DNA of 64,000 nt from Vulcanisaeta sp. JCM 16159. GTDB lineage: Archaea; Thermoproteota; Thermoprotei; Thermoproteales; Thermocladiaceae. Made by a program: the position numbers and the translations under genes. The stretch lies in NCBI RefSeq assembly GCF_001316265.1, contig NZ_BBDN01000004.1, positions 124,001 to 188,000 of the forward strand, in the 5' to 3' direction. Below are positions 49,661 to 59,797 of the stretch, piece after piece; position 1 is the first letter of the stretch; every line of letters begins with the position of its first letter. The notes below the pieces were generated by a model, which was given only the letters and a program-made list of their open reading frames with translations, did not search any database and had not been told where the DNA came from.

Positions 49661-50086
49661 ATGGATCTATCATTGGATGAGCAAATACTCATTTTAATTA
49701 GGGAAAGAGGCCCATTGACTGCTGAGGAAATAGCTTACTATCTAAGGAGGGATATTAAGGAGATTGCTGAGGAACTTCAGTACCTTGAGCATGATAAATT
49801 GATTACGAGGGTTAAGAGGGGCTTTATACTCAAGAAAGAGGCCTTTGACTTAACGCCAACAGGCCTTGAGGAGGCCCAAAAGGCCTATGAGAAGCTGAAA
49901 AGTATTTCGGAAAGAATAATCAGCCAAATAAATAACATGAGTGATGAGGAGCTTGAGGAAGTACTTAACCAATACGTTTCGATAATGCCACTAATAATAC
50001 TCCTAAACCTAATACCGCTCGAACTATTGATGCTAATGGGCCTTGACATATTGCTGATAGGGCCAGTAATAATTCACGGCCATTAA
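49661..50086 (+). CDS. Winged-helix protein with C-terminal membrane segment
   Basis: About 141 residues. Residues ~4-70 form a winged helix (EQILILIRERGPLTAEEIAYYL... LITRVKRGFILKK), followed by a coiled-coil-like helix and, from ~110, two closely spaced hydrophobic stretches (IMPLIILLNLIPLELLMLMG). Probably a membrane-attached transcription regulator. Its stop overlaps the facing exchanger gene by 4 bases. Target unknown. Confidence 0.65.
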   Translation: MDLSLDEQILILIRERGPLTAEEIAYYLRRDIKEIAEELQYLEHDKLITRVKRGFILKKEAFDLTPTGLEEAQKAYEKLKSISERIISQINNMSDEELEEVLNQYVSIMPLIILLNLIPLELLMLMGLDILLIGPVIIHGH

Positions 50087-51084
50087 ATACCACGCATTAA
50101 AATGAGCATGTAGATTATATAACCAAGAAGCCCAATCACCGCCACGTCCCAGGTAAGCCTCCCCTTAACTACGTGGTAAAGCATTATAGAGGATACGGCC
50201 TCAACCACGATAACACTAATTAAAGCCTCAATATCCAAAGACCACCTAGTGACGATCAAGGCTATGGCTGGGTACACGGTTGAGTAAAGAACCTTCTCGC
50301 CAATTAACGCGGCAATAGCATAGTATCGCGCCCTCTCAAGGTCCATATAGCCGCGGTTATTGACTCAGGCAGTACCGTAGCCGTAGGCACGATTATTATC
50401 GATAAACCCATTACATTAAGCATGAGACTACGTGATAGGTCGATTATTCCCTCAACCATAACCCTAGAACCCACAAATAGTAGAGCTACGGAAATAGCAA
50501 GCTGAGTTGCGAGTAAAAGCTGTTCTCTAAGCCTTGATGTTCTAATGATCCTGAGCATGTAAAGTCCCTCGTAATCCTCAATAGCCAAGCCCTGCCTAAC
50601 CCTCATTACATAAATATATAATAGGTAAATCACAAGTAGAAAAACCGCTATTACTAACCTAACCTGGGGTGAATTCATGAAAGCTGGTAGGAGAACCGTA
50701 GGGAAAAAACGCTACGACCACGATGAATGGCGCCACCAATACCCTATCAACCTCAAGAACCATGTCACTCCTGTAGTGCAGGTAAAACCCAATGATGGCG
50801 ATAACAAAGATTATTGGGTATATTATAGTAGATACCACAAAGGGTTCCCCAATTACCGTACCCACGGCAACATCTTCACCAGAGACATTACCATAAAGCA
50901 GAAGGGCAACTAGAAACACTACAAGCTCAGGGAAGGATGTTAGAATTGGTGATAATACTGCACCAACGAAGGAAGCACCAACCCTATACCTGGAACTTAC
51001 GTACTCCATGGTATTGGTAAAGAACCAACTACCAATAAGCACAGAAATAAATCCTCCAATAATATCCAAAGTAATTGTTAGCAC
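50083..51084 (-). CDS. Sodium/calcium exchanger-like (CaCA) membrane protein (frame broken twice)
   Basis: Cation antiporter of ~330 residues and about ten helices. Alpha-1 repeat: [22 protein letters not shown]; alpha-2: [21 protein letters not shown]. Each keeps the key Glu, but both repeats lack the standard G-TSxPE spacing, so the ion may differ. Breaks at the T run near 50690 (one extra base) and near 50312 (one missing). Start GTG 51084 chosen because the frame upstream runs antisense into the superoxide dismutase gene. Confidence 0.75.
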
Positions 51085-51151
51085 CCCACTATCCCAAATT
51101 AAAATAATGCAAAAACAACATTTAATAAGCCCAATCCTAACAAGGTCTTTG

Positions 51152-51781
51152 ATGAGTCTTCCCGCAACACTCTTCAAAAGATACGAACTACCACCACTAC
51201 CATATTCAATAAATGCCCTTGAACCCCACATAAGTGGTCAGGTAATTGACATACACTATAACGGGCACCACAAGGGCTACGTAAACGGAGCCAACGCAAC
51301 CATCGAGAGGCTAGAGAAGATCGTTAAGGGGGAGGTAACGAGCTACGACATACAGGGACTACTGAGGAACCTATTCTTCAATATAAACGGTCACAAACTC
51401 CACACACTTTATTGGCACTCAATGGCACCACCAGGCAAGGGAGGAGGAACACCAGGCGGCTACCTAGGCGACCTAATAAATAAGCAATTCGGAAGCTTCG
51501 AAAAGTTCAAGGCACTCTTCATGGAGGTCATGAGGTCACTGCCGGGCTGTGGATGGACCGTGCTATATTACGACCCAGAAACTGGAAACCTAGAATTCAC
51601 AACCTTCGAAAACCACTACAACCAACACATCGCCGAGTTACCAGTCCTCCTAATAGTCGATGAATTCGAACATGCTTATTACCTCCAATATAAGAATAAC
51701 AGGAATGGCTACATAGATGCCATTTGGAATGTGCTGAATTGGGAGGAGGCCGAAAATAGACTTAGGAAGTACATGAAGTAA
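51152..51781 (+). CDS. sod: Superoxide dismutase, Fe/Mn family
   Basis: Detoxifies superoxide in the cytoplasm. 209 residues, intact. Metal ligands: His in [13 protein letters not shown], His in [13 protein letters not shown], Asp and His in [13 protein letters not shown]. Matches crenarchaeal Fe-SOD in length and the extended N-terminus [23 protein letters not shown] at 51152. The divergent exchanger gene starts 68 bases away. Confidence 0.95.
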   Translation: MSLPATLFKRYELPPLPYSINALEPHISGQVIDIHYNGHHKGYVNGANATIERLEKIVKGEVTSYDIQGLLRNLFFNINGHKLHTLYWHSMAPPGKGGGTPGGYLGDLINKQFGSFEKFKALFMEVMRSLPGCGWTVLYYDPETGNLEFTTFENHYNQHIAELPVLLIVDEFEHAYYLQYKNNRNGYIDAIWNVLNWEEAENRLRKYMK

Positions 51782-51849
51782 TACACAACAGAGTAAGGAT
51801 CATCAAAATAAACCTTATTTTATTATCTATTTCCCTAATTACCATAAAA

Positions 51850-52743
51850 TCATGCCTTATGAACCCACACTGCATTAATTATTATTGCTGATGCAAGCAT
51901 GCTCGTCACATCATTGATGTCGAATGGCGGCGTGACCTCGACGACGTCGAAAATCTTAGGCGTTAATCTAGTGCTTAGCTCACGGATGAGCTTATTGCTT
52001 CTCTTGATGTAAAGCCTCCAGGTGATGGGCTATTAACGCCTGGTGCGAAGGCTGGGTCAACAACGTCGAGATTGATGCTTAGGTGAACCATCCTATTACC
52101 AACGTTATTCATGACCTCGTTAACCACGCATCAATGCCCATGGAATCAACCTGGTCAATGGTATACACATTAACACCCAATTTCTTAGCCTCATTAAACA
52201 GGTAGGGCGCGTTTGAGTGGGGCCTAACACCTATTATGGCTATGTAAGCGTCAGGGTCAACACCCCTAATCCACCTAATAACCTGCCCGCTCGTCAAGCC
52301 CTCAGTAACAACCTAACATCGGGGTGAGCATCAAGCAGGACATAGGCTAAGCCACCGCCAACAGCCTTCCTCAAGCCCCTAAAGGCCGCGTAGGACGTCG
52401 TACTATCACCACCAATCACGATTAACTCCCTAACGAGGCCTAGGGCCTCGCTAACCGTCTCCTCAACCCTACGCCAAGTCTCATTATGATCACCAACAAC
52501 CACATCAACATCACCAAGATCAACAATAGAAACATTACTGAAGACGTATGGTGAGGAGTATAGCCAGGACCTAATCCTGGAGGGGGCAAGCCTAGAGCCG
52601 GGCCTTGTACCAACAGCCCCATCCCAGGGAACACCGAGAACACCAACATCACCACCGACCCAACCTCTCCTAATAACCTCGCCAATCCTGACATCACCAG
52701 GATCCTTAATGAACTTATACATGGACTCCCTAACAAACCGCAT
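51850..52743 (-). CDS. Ureohydrolase (arginase/agmatinase/formiminoglutamase) family protein with altered metal site (frame broken three times)
   Basis: Arginase-fold protein, ~300 residues. Motif DAHPD (three ligands) is intact and VVEVTPP holds the usual Glu, but the GGDHS motif reads GGDST (His lost) and the SxDxDxxDP motif reads SINLDVVDP (first Asp is Asn). So one of the two Mn sites is incomplete. Breaks near 52313, 52118 and 51992. In this window it lies between hutH and hutU and could be the formiminoglutamase (HutG) step, or an inactive relative. ATG 52743 fits a TATA-like CTTTTAAT ~30 bases upstream. Confidence 0.75.
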
Positions 52744-52820
52744 ACAAAAATCAAGCAATGCCAATAGTATTAAAAGTACTACATCACGAACTAAACCCTA
52801 AGAACCTCAACACTTATCCT

Positions 52821-52936
52821 CTAAATAACAATATGAGGTGGGAACCACTTATTCAAGCTGTTTAAAACCTCAACAGCCCTAGCATGCTCCCTAGAATCCT
52901 CAACTATATAAAAATCAATGCATTAGTATCAATCAC
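52821..52936 (-). pseudogene. vapC remnant (truncated PIN-domain toxin)
   Basis: GTG overlaps the vapB stop, as in intact vapBC pairs, and the frame begins VIDTNALIF with the first PIN acidic residue. A missing T near 52907 restores YIVEDSREHARAVEVLNSL, but the frame ends after ~39 residues (~130 expected), and the ureohydrolase gene follows at once. The central and C-terminal acidic residues of the active site are gone, so no active toxin can be made. Confidence 0.6.
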
Positions 52937-53168
52937 CGCCTCCAACATTCCTCATCAAACCCTCCTCAATGAGCCTGTTAATATCATCAATCGTTAACTC
53001 CCTACCCAACCTAATCATTGGTATCTCCTGAACAACCTTCTTAAGGATAATACGACCACCATCAACCTCAACACTCAGCAAATCGCCAACCTTAATATCA
53101 AGTCTCTCCCTAATGCCCGCGGGTATCGTAACCTGAAAATTCCTAGTAACCTTAACCAAGGTCTTCAT
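52929..53168 (-). CDS. AbrB-family antitoxin (VapB-like)
   Basis: 79 residues. SpoVT-AbrB DNA-binding motif KVTRNFQVTIPAGIRERLDIKVGDLLSV at residues 6-33 (shown here in part), then a C-terminal toxin-binding tail EIPMIRLGRELTIDDINRLIEEG. Normally represses its own operon and neutralises a PIN RNase; here the toxin gene is truncated, so it is an orphan antitoxin. Start ATG 53168 with AT-rich promoter upstream. Confidence 0.8.
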   Translation of the reverse strand: MKTLVKVTRNFQVTIPAGIRERLDIKVGDLLSVEVDGGRIILKKVVQEIPMIRLGRELTIDDINRLIEEGLMRNVGGGD

Positions 53169-53419
53169 AATAAACTAAATAATTACCTCTATAAAAGCAT
53201 TAAAGGCATTTCTACTAAGTTAAAAATAAAGCTCGAGAATATTTCCGCATACTCTTAACTTCCTTACAATTAATTTATAATTATTATTATAACTCTAAGA
53301 ATTTTTATCAATAATTTAGTTAATCTAGTTATAACTTTTAAATATTATTCCACATATAAATATTATAAGTAAGTGCAACAAGTCTTATTTTTGACATTTA
53401 CGAATAGGCCTCGATAAAT

Positions 53420-54900
53420 ATGGCGACCCAGGCAACGGCAAAGATTGATTGGTCATCACTATGGAAGAAGGAGGATTGGTGGGCACTTTGGATTGGCCTC
53501 CTTATATTCTTTCTATCACTACCTGGTTATTATGGCATCTACCTCCTTGGTTGGGTGCCTAGGTCTCAGCGCCATGGCTGGACCCATCAAAAAGTATTAT
53601 AATTGTTGGACAGACATTAACAATGACCAAGTCATATCCATGCTTAAACCCATTACTTAGCGTTCTCTTTCTCTACTTATTCCTATTAGCAATTTTAACA
53701 TTCGCAGCATGGTTAATGGGCCATAACGTCAAGAGGTTTATGGCTGGCTTCACAATAATGTTCATACTAACCTTTGGTTTCTGGTGGATATTTGGATACG
53801 CCTACTTCAACGCTACGCCTGATCAATACGCGAAGCTTCGCATTACCTGGTCAATACCCGTGGGGGCAGACGGCATATTAATATACCTACTACTCGTGGG
53901 CCTATTCATATCTAACGTAGTATTTTACAGGAAGTTACCGGCGGTCTTAGAGACCGGGGCCAGGACTGAGTGGTATATAAAGACTGCCATAGTCCTCCTG
54001 GGAGCCTTAGTCGGCGCTTCATCGTTAAGGTACATATCATTAGCCGTTGGTCTCGTCGAAAGATCGCTGATCGCTATCATCGCTGCTTACTTAATTTACT
54101 GGCCAATCTCATACCTAGTATCCTATAAGGTGTTTAAATTAGATAATAAGTGGGCAGCAACACTTGCATCGGGCGTTAGTATATGCGGTGTATCCGCGGC
54201 CATAGCCACAGCCGCCGCAATAGGAGCTCCATCGATTGTGCCGGCCACCGTGGCATCAATAATTGTGCTATTCGCAGCGGTGGAGCTGGTGATACTGCCA
54301 TTCGTGGCTGCTACGTTCTTAAAGTGGACGCCATACGCGGCCGGTGCCTGGATGGGCCTATCCGTTAAGACCGATGGTGCGGCTGCGGCAAGCGGTGCCT
54401 TGACCGACGCCCTAATTAGCGCCCAGCCGGGCCTTGCCATTTATAAGACTTGGGTATTAACAACGGCAGTCATGACTAAGGTATTTATTGATATATGGAT
54501 TGGACTATGGGCATTCATATTAGCCGTAATATGGGTGACCAAAGTTGAAAGAAGACCTGGAGAAAGAGTTCCCATGATCCAGATTTGGTTTAGGTTTCCA
54601 AAGTTCGTACTTGGCTACTTAGCCACGTGGTTAATACTATGGGGCATAGGCTTCGCCGTGGGCGCGGTCACGGCATCTAAGTTCATGACTGGCGGCATAA
54701 CACCGCAGACTGAACTATTTAGGTACTTCTTCTTCGCCCTAACCTTCATGTCAATAGGGCTAACGACCAGGTTCAAGACACTCGCTGAGATAAAGGCTGG
54801 GCGTATGATAGCCGCATACGTAGTATCACTAACAATCATAATACTAATAGCCCTAGGCCTATCAATAGCCTTCTTCGCAGGCTTACCACCACCCAAGTAA
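53420..54900 (+). CDS. UPF0324/YeiH-type membrane transporter (frame broken once)
   Basis: About 490 residues and eleven or more helices. Family signature: GVSICGVSAAIATAAAIGAPS, then VFIDIWIGLWAFILA and LTFMSIGLTTRFKTLAEIK near the end. The family is sometimes called putative sulfate exporter, though the substrate is unproven. It carries an N-terminal extension with an aromatic-rich helix (WWALWIGLLIFFLSLPGYYG) that most YeiH proteins lack. One missing base near 53562. A 250-base AT-rich upstream region, no gene seen there. Confidence 0.8.
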
Positions 54901-54906
54901 AAGGTG

Positions 54907-55980
54907 ATGAACAATAACAAATCTTAAAATTAAAACCAATTTTAATTCCCTCCCACGAATAGCGCAGATTGAGGTATCAACATCATGTAATGCATCATGC
55001 ATTTACTGCCCAAGGACAATACTAAGGAGTGAGTGGATTTCAAGGCTCATGGACTTAGGGCTATACCGTAAAGTGATAAGGGAGTTACTAAGTATGGGAT
55101 CTATAAATTACGTGCATTTACAGGGATGGGGCGAACCACTTCTACATCCAAACCTTATGGATATGATCAACGAGATTCGGGGAAAGGTGGACTTTGGCCT
55201 AACAACAAATGGACTATTATTGAATGAGCATTATTCAAGTAGGTTAATTTCACTGGGAATTAACGTCATAGCCATAACCTTTGCAGGAGCTGAACCCTCA
55301 ACACATAACGCCATAAGGATTGGCTGCGACTTTGGTACTCTCGTTAAAAACGTAGGAGGCTCATTAAGGTTAGAGAAAGATTAAGGAGCAGTACTAAGGT
55401 GATTGCGAGTTACATCGCATTATCTATGAATATTCATGAATTACCTGATTTCATCGAGCTCTGCCATAAATTAGGCATTGATGAGGTGGTTATTGATAAC
55501 CTATCGTACGTATTAAATGAGAGTATGTTTGCATGGAGAACCTTTGCTGACCCCTTTGAACGGGAACCACGAACCTTCAAACGCATAATAAACATCACGC
55601 TAGAGAGAGCTAGGGAGTTAGGCATCAGGGTATTCGCCTACCCACTGAGTTGCTGGGAGCTCATTGAATGTCCGGAAAGACCCACTGAGAGTATATTCAT
55701 AAACGTCAATGGCGACGTCTCACCATGCGTCTTCCTGAATCTACTAGTCAGGGGTAACGATATACCGCGGTGTTTTATGGGTAGGTGCTTCAAAACGAGG
55801 AAGGTGATTTTTGGGAATGTAAGTAATGAAGGCATTATTGGTATATGGGATAGTAAGGATTATAGGGATTTTAGGTCTAAATTCATTAGAAGGAAGTTCC
55901 AGGGACTTACTGTGGACTATAATATCGATCTAATGCCACCGAGTCAATGCATCACGTGTTATAGACTATACGGTATTTAA
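54907..55980 (+). CDS. Radical SAM/SPASM-type protein (frame broken twice)
   Basis: About 355 residues. Radical-SAM motif CNASCIYC near residue 27, then the usual GWGEPLLHPNL (GGEP motif) and GLTTNGLLL. The C-terminal third has a SPASM-like cysteine set: YPLSCWELIECP, DVSPCVF, CFMGRC and CITC. The start (ATG 54907) needs one base removed near 54918; a second break lies near 55352. SPASM enzymes often modify peptides or help cofactor synthesis; no peptide gene is apparent. Starts 7 bases after the YeiH-type gene, so probably co-transcribed. Confidence 0.8.
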
Positions 55981-56406
55981 CGCATTACCAATACTATGGT
56001 TTATAACTCCTCCTGGCCTTACCGTTGGGATCACCACCATCAATTCTCCAAACACCATTCCTAAAATCCCCAAAATAATGCCCAGGGAACCAGTAAGATA
56101 ATCGCCAATTAAAACCTCACGCTCAACATCGGAAACAACTGCGTCAGAAAGCACAGGTGACGTTTCATAATCATCCCCAAGTATTGACGCGTAGATCGAC
56201 GAAGGCAGTATATACAGCCTAGTTGGGCCGGCCACAGTACCGAATAACTGGATCCTACCCTCGATTAAGACCTTATCCCACAACCCAAGGCGCCTGGCCA
56301 AATTCACCGGTAACAATATCTGCGGTGTATTACTTTCAAACCACTATTAACAAGGGCTATCACGACCTCCTCCCTCCCTCGTCCTCAACCTTACCTGAAT
56401 CCTCAC
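55966..56406 (-). CDS. Pseudo-retropepsin (Asp to Asn) protein (frame broken twice)
   Basis: About 147 residues with a retropepsin-like layout: LVNSGFESNTPQILLPVNLA takes the place of the DTG-containing strand, and EVLIGDYLTGSLGIIL matches the second conserved strand. The catalytic Asp is Asn, so protease activity is not expected. A C-terminal hydrophobic stretch (LGIILGILGMVFGELMVVI) follows. Breaks near 56375 and 56337. GTG 56406 is the likely start; a 35-residue open frame upstream (from GTG 56467) overlaps it. Paralog at 59757-60173; it overlaps the SPASM gene end by 15 bases. Confidence 0.6.
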
Positions 56407-56575
56407 CGCCAAGCTCAATCACACACGGATGCTTATAGGCAGGGTAAAGCCTACCAATCCTATTCACAATAATTAATTTAATAACCAAGTATGAAAACTT
56501 GATTGATCAGTTCTATGTTTTATCATTACGGAAAAACAAAAATACAACAAATTAATAACTCGCACTTAGATCAAC

Positions 56576-58343
56576 ATGTCGGTTCCCCAAAAGTACAGAG
56601 GCAGACCCATTGAGGAATTGATCTCGGCCGGTTATTATGACCCTGAGACCAGGACCGTCCACGCCATCACCGGCACAGAGCTTCATGTACGTAGCCGTGA
56701 CTGGCAGCTTGAGGGTCCACTACGTATGCTCTTCCATGTGCTTGATCCCGCGGTTGCTAAGGACCCAAAGAACCTAGTTGTCTATGGTGGTACGGGTAAG
56801 GCTGCTCGCTCGTGGGATGACTTCGAGGCTATCGTGGATTCCCTACTCACGATGGATAGCGAGGACACACTGGTGATACAGAGCGGCCAGCCCGTGGCCA
56901 TTTGGAGACTCAGCAAGCACACACCGAGGGTCTTAATGAGCAATGCCATGCTAGTACCCAAGTGGGCCGACTGGAAGATATTCTGGGAACTCGAGGCCAA
57001 GGGATTGATAAGCTTCCACCAGATGACGGCCGGTTGTTGGGCATACATTGGTACCCAGGGCATTCTCCAGGGGACCTATGAAACAATTGGGGCAGCCGCA
57101 GATAGGCACTTCGGCGGCTCGCTAGAGGGTAAGTTAGTGGTTAGTGCAGGGCTTGGCAACATGGGTGGTGCGCAGCCACTGGCCATCAAGATGCTTGGTG
57201 GCGTGGCCCTGATAGCGGATGTTGATAAGAGGATGATTCAGAGGATGATAGACACAGGCTACCTTGATACGTGGACGGATAGTCTGGACAAGGCCGTAGA
57301 CATGGCACTCGACGCCAAGGAGAGGAGACAGGCAACAAGCATTGGTGTTCTCGCTAATGCCGTGGATCTCCTCGAGAAATTGGTTAAGGAGAATATAGTC
57401 CCCGACATACTCACAGACCAGACGCCCGCTCACGATCCATTGTCCTATGTACCCAGGGATTTACCGTGGAACAGGCAGAGCAATTAAGGAAGAGCGATCC
57501 GGAGAAGTACATACTATTGGCTAAGGAGACTATGAAGAAGCACGTGCAATTAATGCTCCAGTTACAGGCTAGGGGCGCCGTAACCTTCGAGTACGGCAAC
57601 AACCTCAGGAAGCAGGCATATGATGCCGGCGTCGAGGATGCATTCAAGATACCCGGTCAAATGGAGTATATGAGACCATTGTTTGAGGAGGGCCGTGGAC
57701 CATTCAGGTGGACAAGCCTAGTCGGTGATCCAAACGACATATACAAACTTGATGACGTATTAATAACATTGTTCGAGAAGAAGAACCCAAGACTTGTTAG
57801 GTGGATTAGGAATGCTCATCAGTACGTGAAGTTCCAGGGACTACCTGCTAGAGTCGTTTACCTAGGCTATGGAGAGAGGGCACTATTTGGTAAGATCGTT
57901 AGTGAGATGGTTAGGAAGGGCGAGCTGAGTGGGCCAATATGGTTCGGCAGAGACCACCTGGACAGTGGTTCTGTTGCGTCGCCTATAGGGAGACTGAGGG
58001 CATGCTTGACGGCTCAGACGCAATCGGGGACTGGCCAATACTGAACTACGCGCTAAACACAGCCGCTGGCGCAACCTGGACTTGCTTCCACCATGGCGGT
58101 GGTACGGGCATCGGCTTTAGTATTCATGCTGGCTTTGGCATGGTTGTTGATGGTACTGAGCTTGCCGAGGAGAAGGCCCTTAGGGTATTCACTGTTGATC
58201 CTGGCTCTGGTGTTGTTAGGCATGCCCACGCCGGCTACCCGAAGTCCCTAATGGTTGCTAGGGAGAGGGGTGTTAGGATACCAATCATTGATAAGCTTGA
58301 GGAGAAGAGTAGGCGTGTGATTGAGGAGGCGTATAGAGGGTAG
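56576..58343 (+). CDS. hutU: Urocanate hydratase (frame broken twice)
   Basis: Second step of histidine catabolism: urocanate to imidazolonepropionate with tightly bound [35 protein letters not shown] and the Rossmann loop [14 protein letters not shown] are diagnostic; [16 protein letters not shown] near the end is also conserved. Missing bases near 57467 (one A) and 57987. About 590 residues. An extra base near the stop would extend it to 58425 ([19 protein letters not shown]), so the C-terminus is uncertain. hutI and hutH lie ~18 and ~9 kb away. Confidence 0.93.
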
Positions 58344-58454
58344 GATTAGTAGGTTCACGTATGAGAGGGTTAAGAGGGACCTTGAGGAGTATGAGGCGAG
58401 GAAGCAAAACTATAGAAATACTTAATTACGGCCCCATGATAAGGCATTTCGCGG

Positions 58455-59542
58455 TTAAACCTGGCTGAATTTCATCCTTACTATTGGGTCTACTATCTCG
58501 TATTCACCGTGAGAGACCCTACTTATTATGTTCATTTTCATGAGGTTGTTTAATACTCTTTCGATTTCGCCTGGTGCAACATACTTATTGAGTCTTAGTG
58601 TTATGTATTCCCTAATTTCGTTAAATCGCTTCTTACCCCTGGCTATTGCCTCAAGTACTAATCCATAGTACGTGGATCTACCCAATAATGACCTTAGTTC
58701 ATCATTAACGAGTTGCATGGCTCTCCTATATATTTCGTTGATGTTTGTTATTCCGCGTATCCTGCGTTGCCGTAGTACGTTAACCAACCAACAATGCCGT
58801 TAAGCTTATCGACAGCATCAAGTATTTCGTTCATTGTTATCTCGATTCCGTATTGCCTAAAGCCTGTTATTAGGAATTGAATTGATGCGTCTTTATTGAA
58901 TGGGGCTATTGTTAATTCATCGATGAATCTTCCATAAAGTGGTGACTTGGGGTTTTCGAGCCCTAGGAAGTCGTGTAGTACTCCAACTTCGGAGCCTGTT
59001 AATATCACCTTAATATTGCTTAGGTTATCGTATGTATAGGCAAGTATTTGTGTGAGGTCGACCTTGCCAAACCCCTTTAACATCCTAAGTATTTGGGCCT
59101 CGTCTATCGCTACTACTAATTGGTCTAAGTTTTTGGATAAGGCATTTAGTAAGTCTGTCAAGTAAACGCTCCTCCAATCAACCTCAATATTAAGTTCAAT
59201 GCCGCTACCGAATATGTTTATGCCTCGAATAATCTTCGCGATATTCCTAATGGTGTTCTCAAGGCGCCACTTAATGGATAACTCAGTTAGGCAATTCGAT
59301 ATTAATTGGTAGAACCTTCTTTTCGTGAAGTCATTCTCAAGAGCCCTAGCGTCAATGTAGCAATACGGTATGTTTGCTTCATTTAGGGCGACCCTAAGTA
59401 CCGATGTCTTGCCGACACGCCTAATTCCGTATATTGCGAGGAACCTTGACCTACCCCTTATGAAATTTAGGATACTATCCACCTCGTTGTCTCTTCCGAA
59501 GAGGTCCTCCCTCCTCGTTTTTGGCTCTATATCGAATAACAT
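58455..59542 (-). CDS. Archaeal AAA+ ATPase, PF01637 type, copy 2 (frame broken once)
   Basis: About 362 residues. Begins MLFDIEPKTRREDLFGRDNEV, the family's typical start; Walker A GIRRVGKTS, Walker B VVAIDEAQIL, sensor-like VILTGSEVG, then the C-terminal winged helix (DUF234-like) ending EIVDPIVRMKFSQV. Break near 58755, one missing base. Role unknown; relatives are thought to be regulators or mobile-element-like. It has a perfect palindrome between its TATA box and start codon, as does the paralog at 17358-18386. Confidence 0.88.
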
Positions 59543-59550
59543 GGAATACT

Positions 59551-59577
59551 CACCCCTGTGTATTATACACAGGGGTG
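59551..59577. promoter_or_regulatory. Palindromic operator at the second ATPase promoter
   Basis: Perfect 13-base arms CACCCCTGTGTAT and ATACACAGGGGTG around one T. On the minus strand a TATA-like ATTTAAG (59579-59585) lies directly upstream, and the ATPase ATG (59542) is 9 bases downstream. So the site covers the expected transcription start and would block it when bound. Confidence 0.8.
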
Positions 59578-59644
59578 CTTAAATCCCTGACTTAAATGGA
59601 TCAGTTTTAAATATCCTCATTTAGTACTACCTTGGTGCAGGTAG

Positions 59645-59797
59645 ATGAGCGGTAAGAGGGAGCTTTCCAAGCTTGAGGTTAAGGGCTTCGTTGGTTATAT
59701 TAGGTACATTGCTTATTTAGGGACTTATGATGAGTATGTCAAGGGCTTGAGGAGGAATGACCACCTGGTTAAGGATCGTAATGAGAAGGGAGAATAA
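59645..59797 (+). CDS. Possible 50-residue protein upstream of the pseudo-retropepsin
   Basis: ATG frame MSGKRELSKLEVKGFVGYIR..., basic and Tyr-rich, with a 41-base overlap into the next gene. It may be a small partner, or a chance frame. A similar small overlapping frame precedes the other pseudo-retropepsin at 56406, though their sequences do not look alike. Not recognised. Confidence 0.35.
   Translation: MSGKRELSKLEVKGFVGYIRYIAYLGTYDEYVKGLRRNDHLVKDRNEKGE

Noticed and set aside
51084-51231. Longer exchanger start overlapping the superoxide dismutase gene
   Set aside because: It would run antisense through the conserved SOD N-terminus; GTG at 51084 avoids this and still includes the first helix.
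54123-54440. Minus-strand Ala-rich open frame inside the YeiH-type gene
   Set aside because: Antisense shadow of a GC-rich transmembrane coding region.
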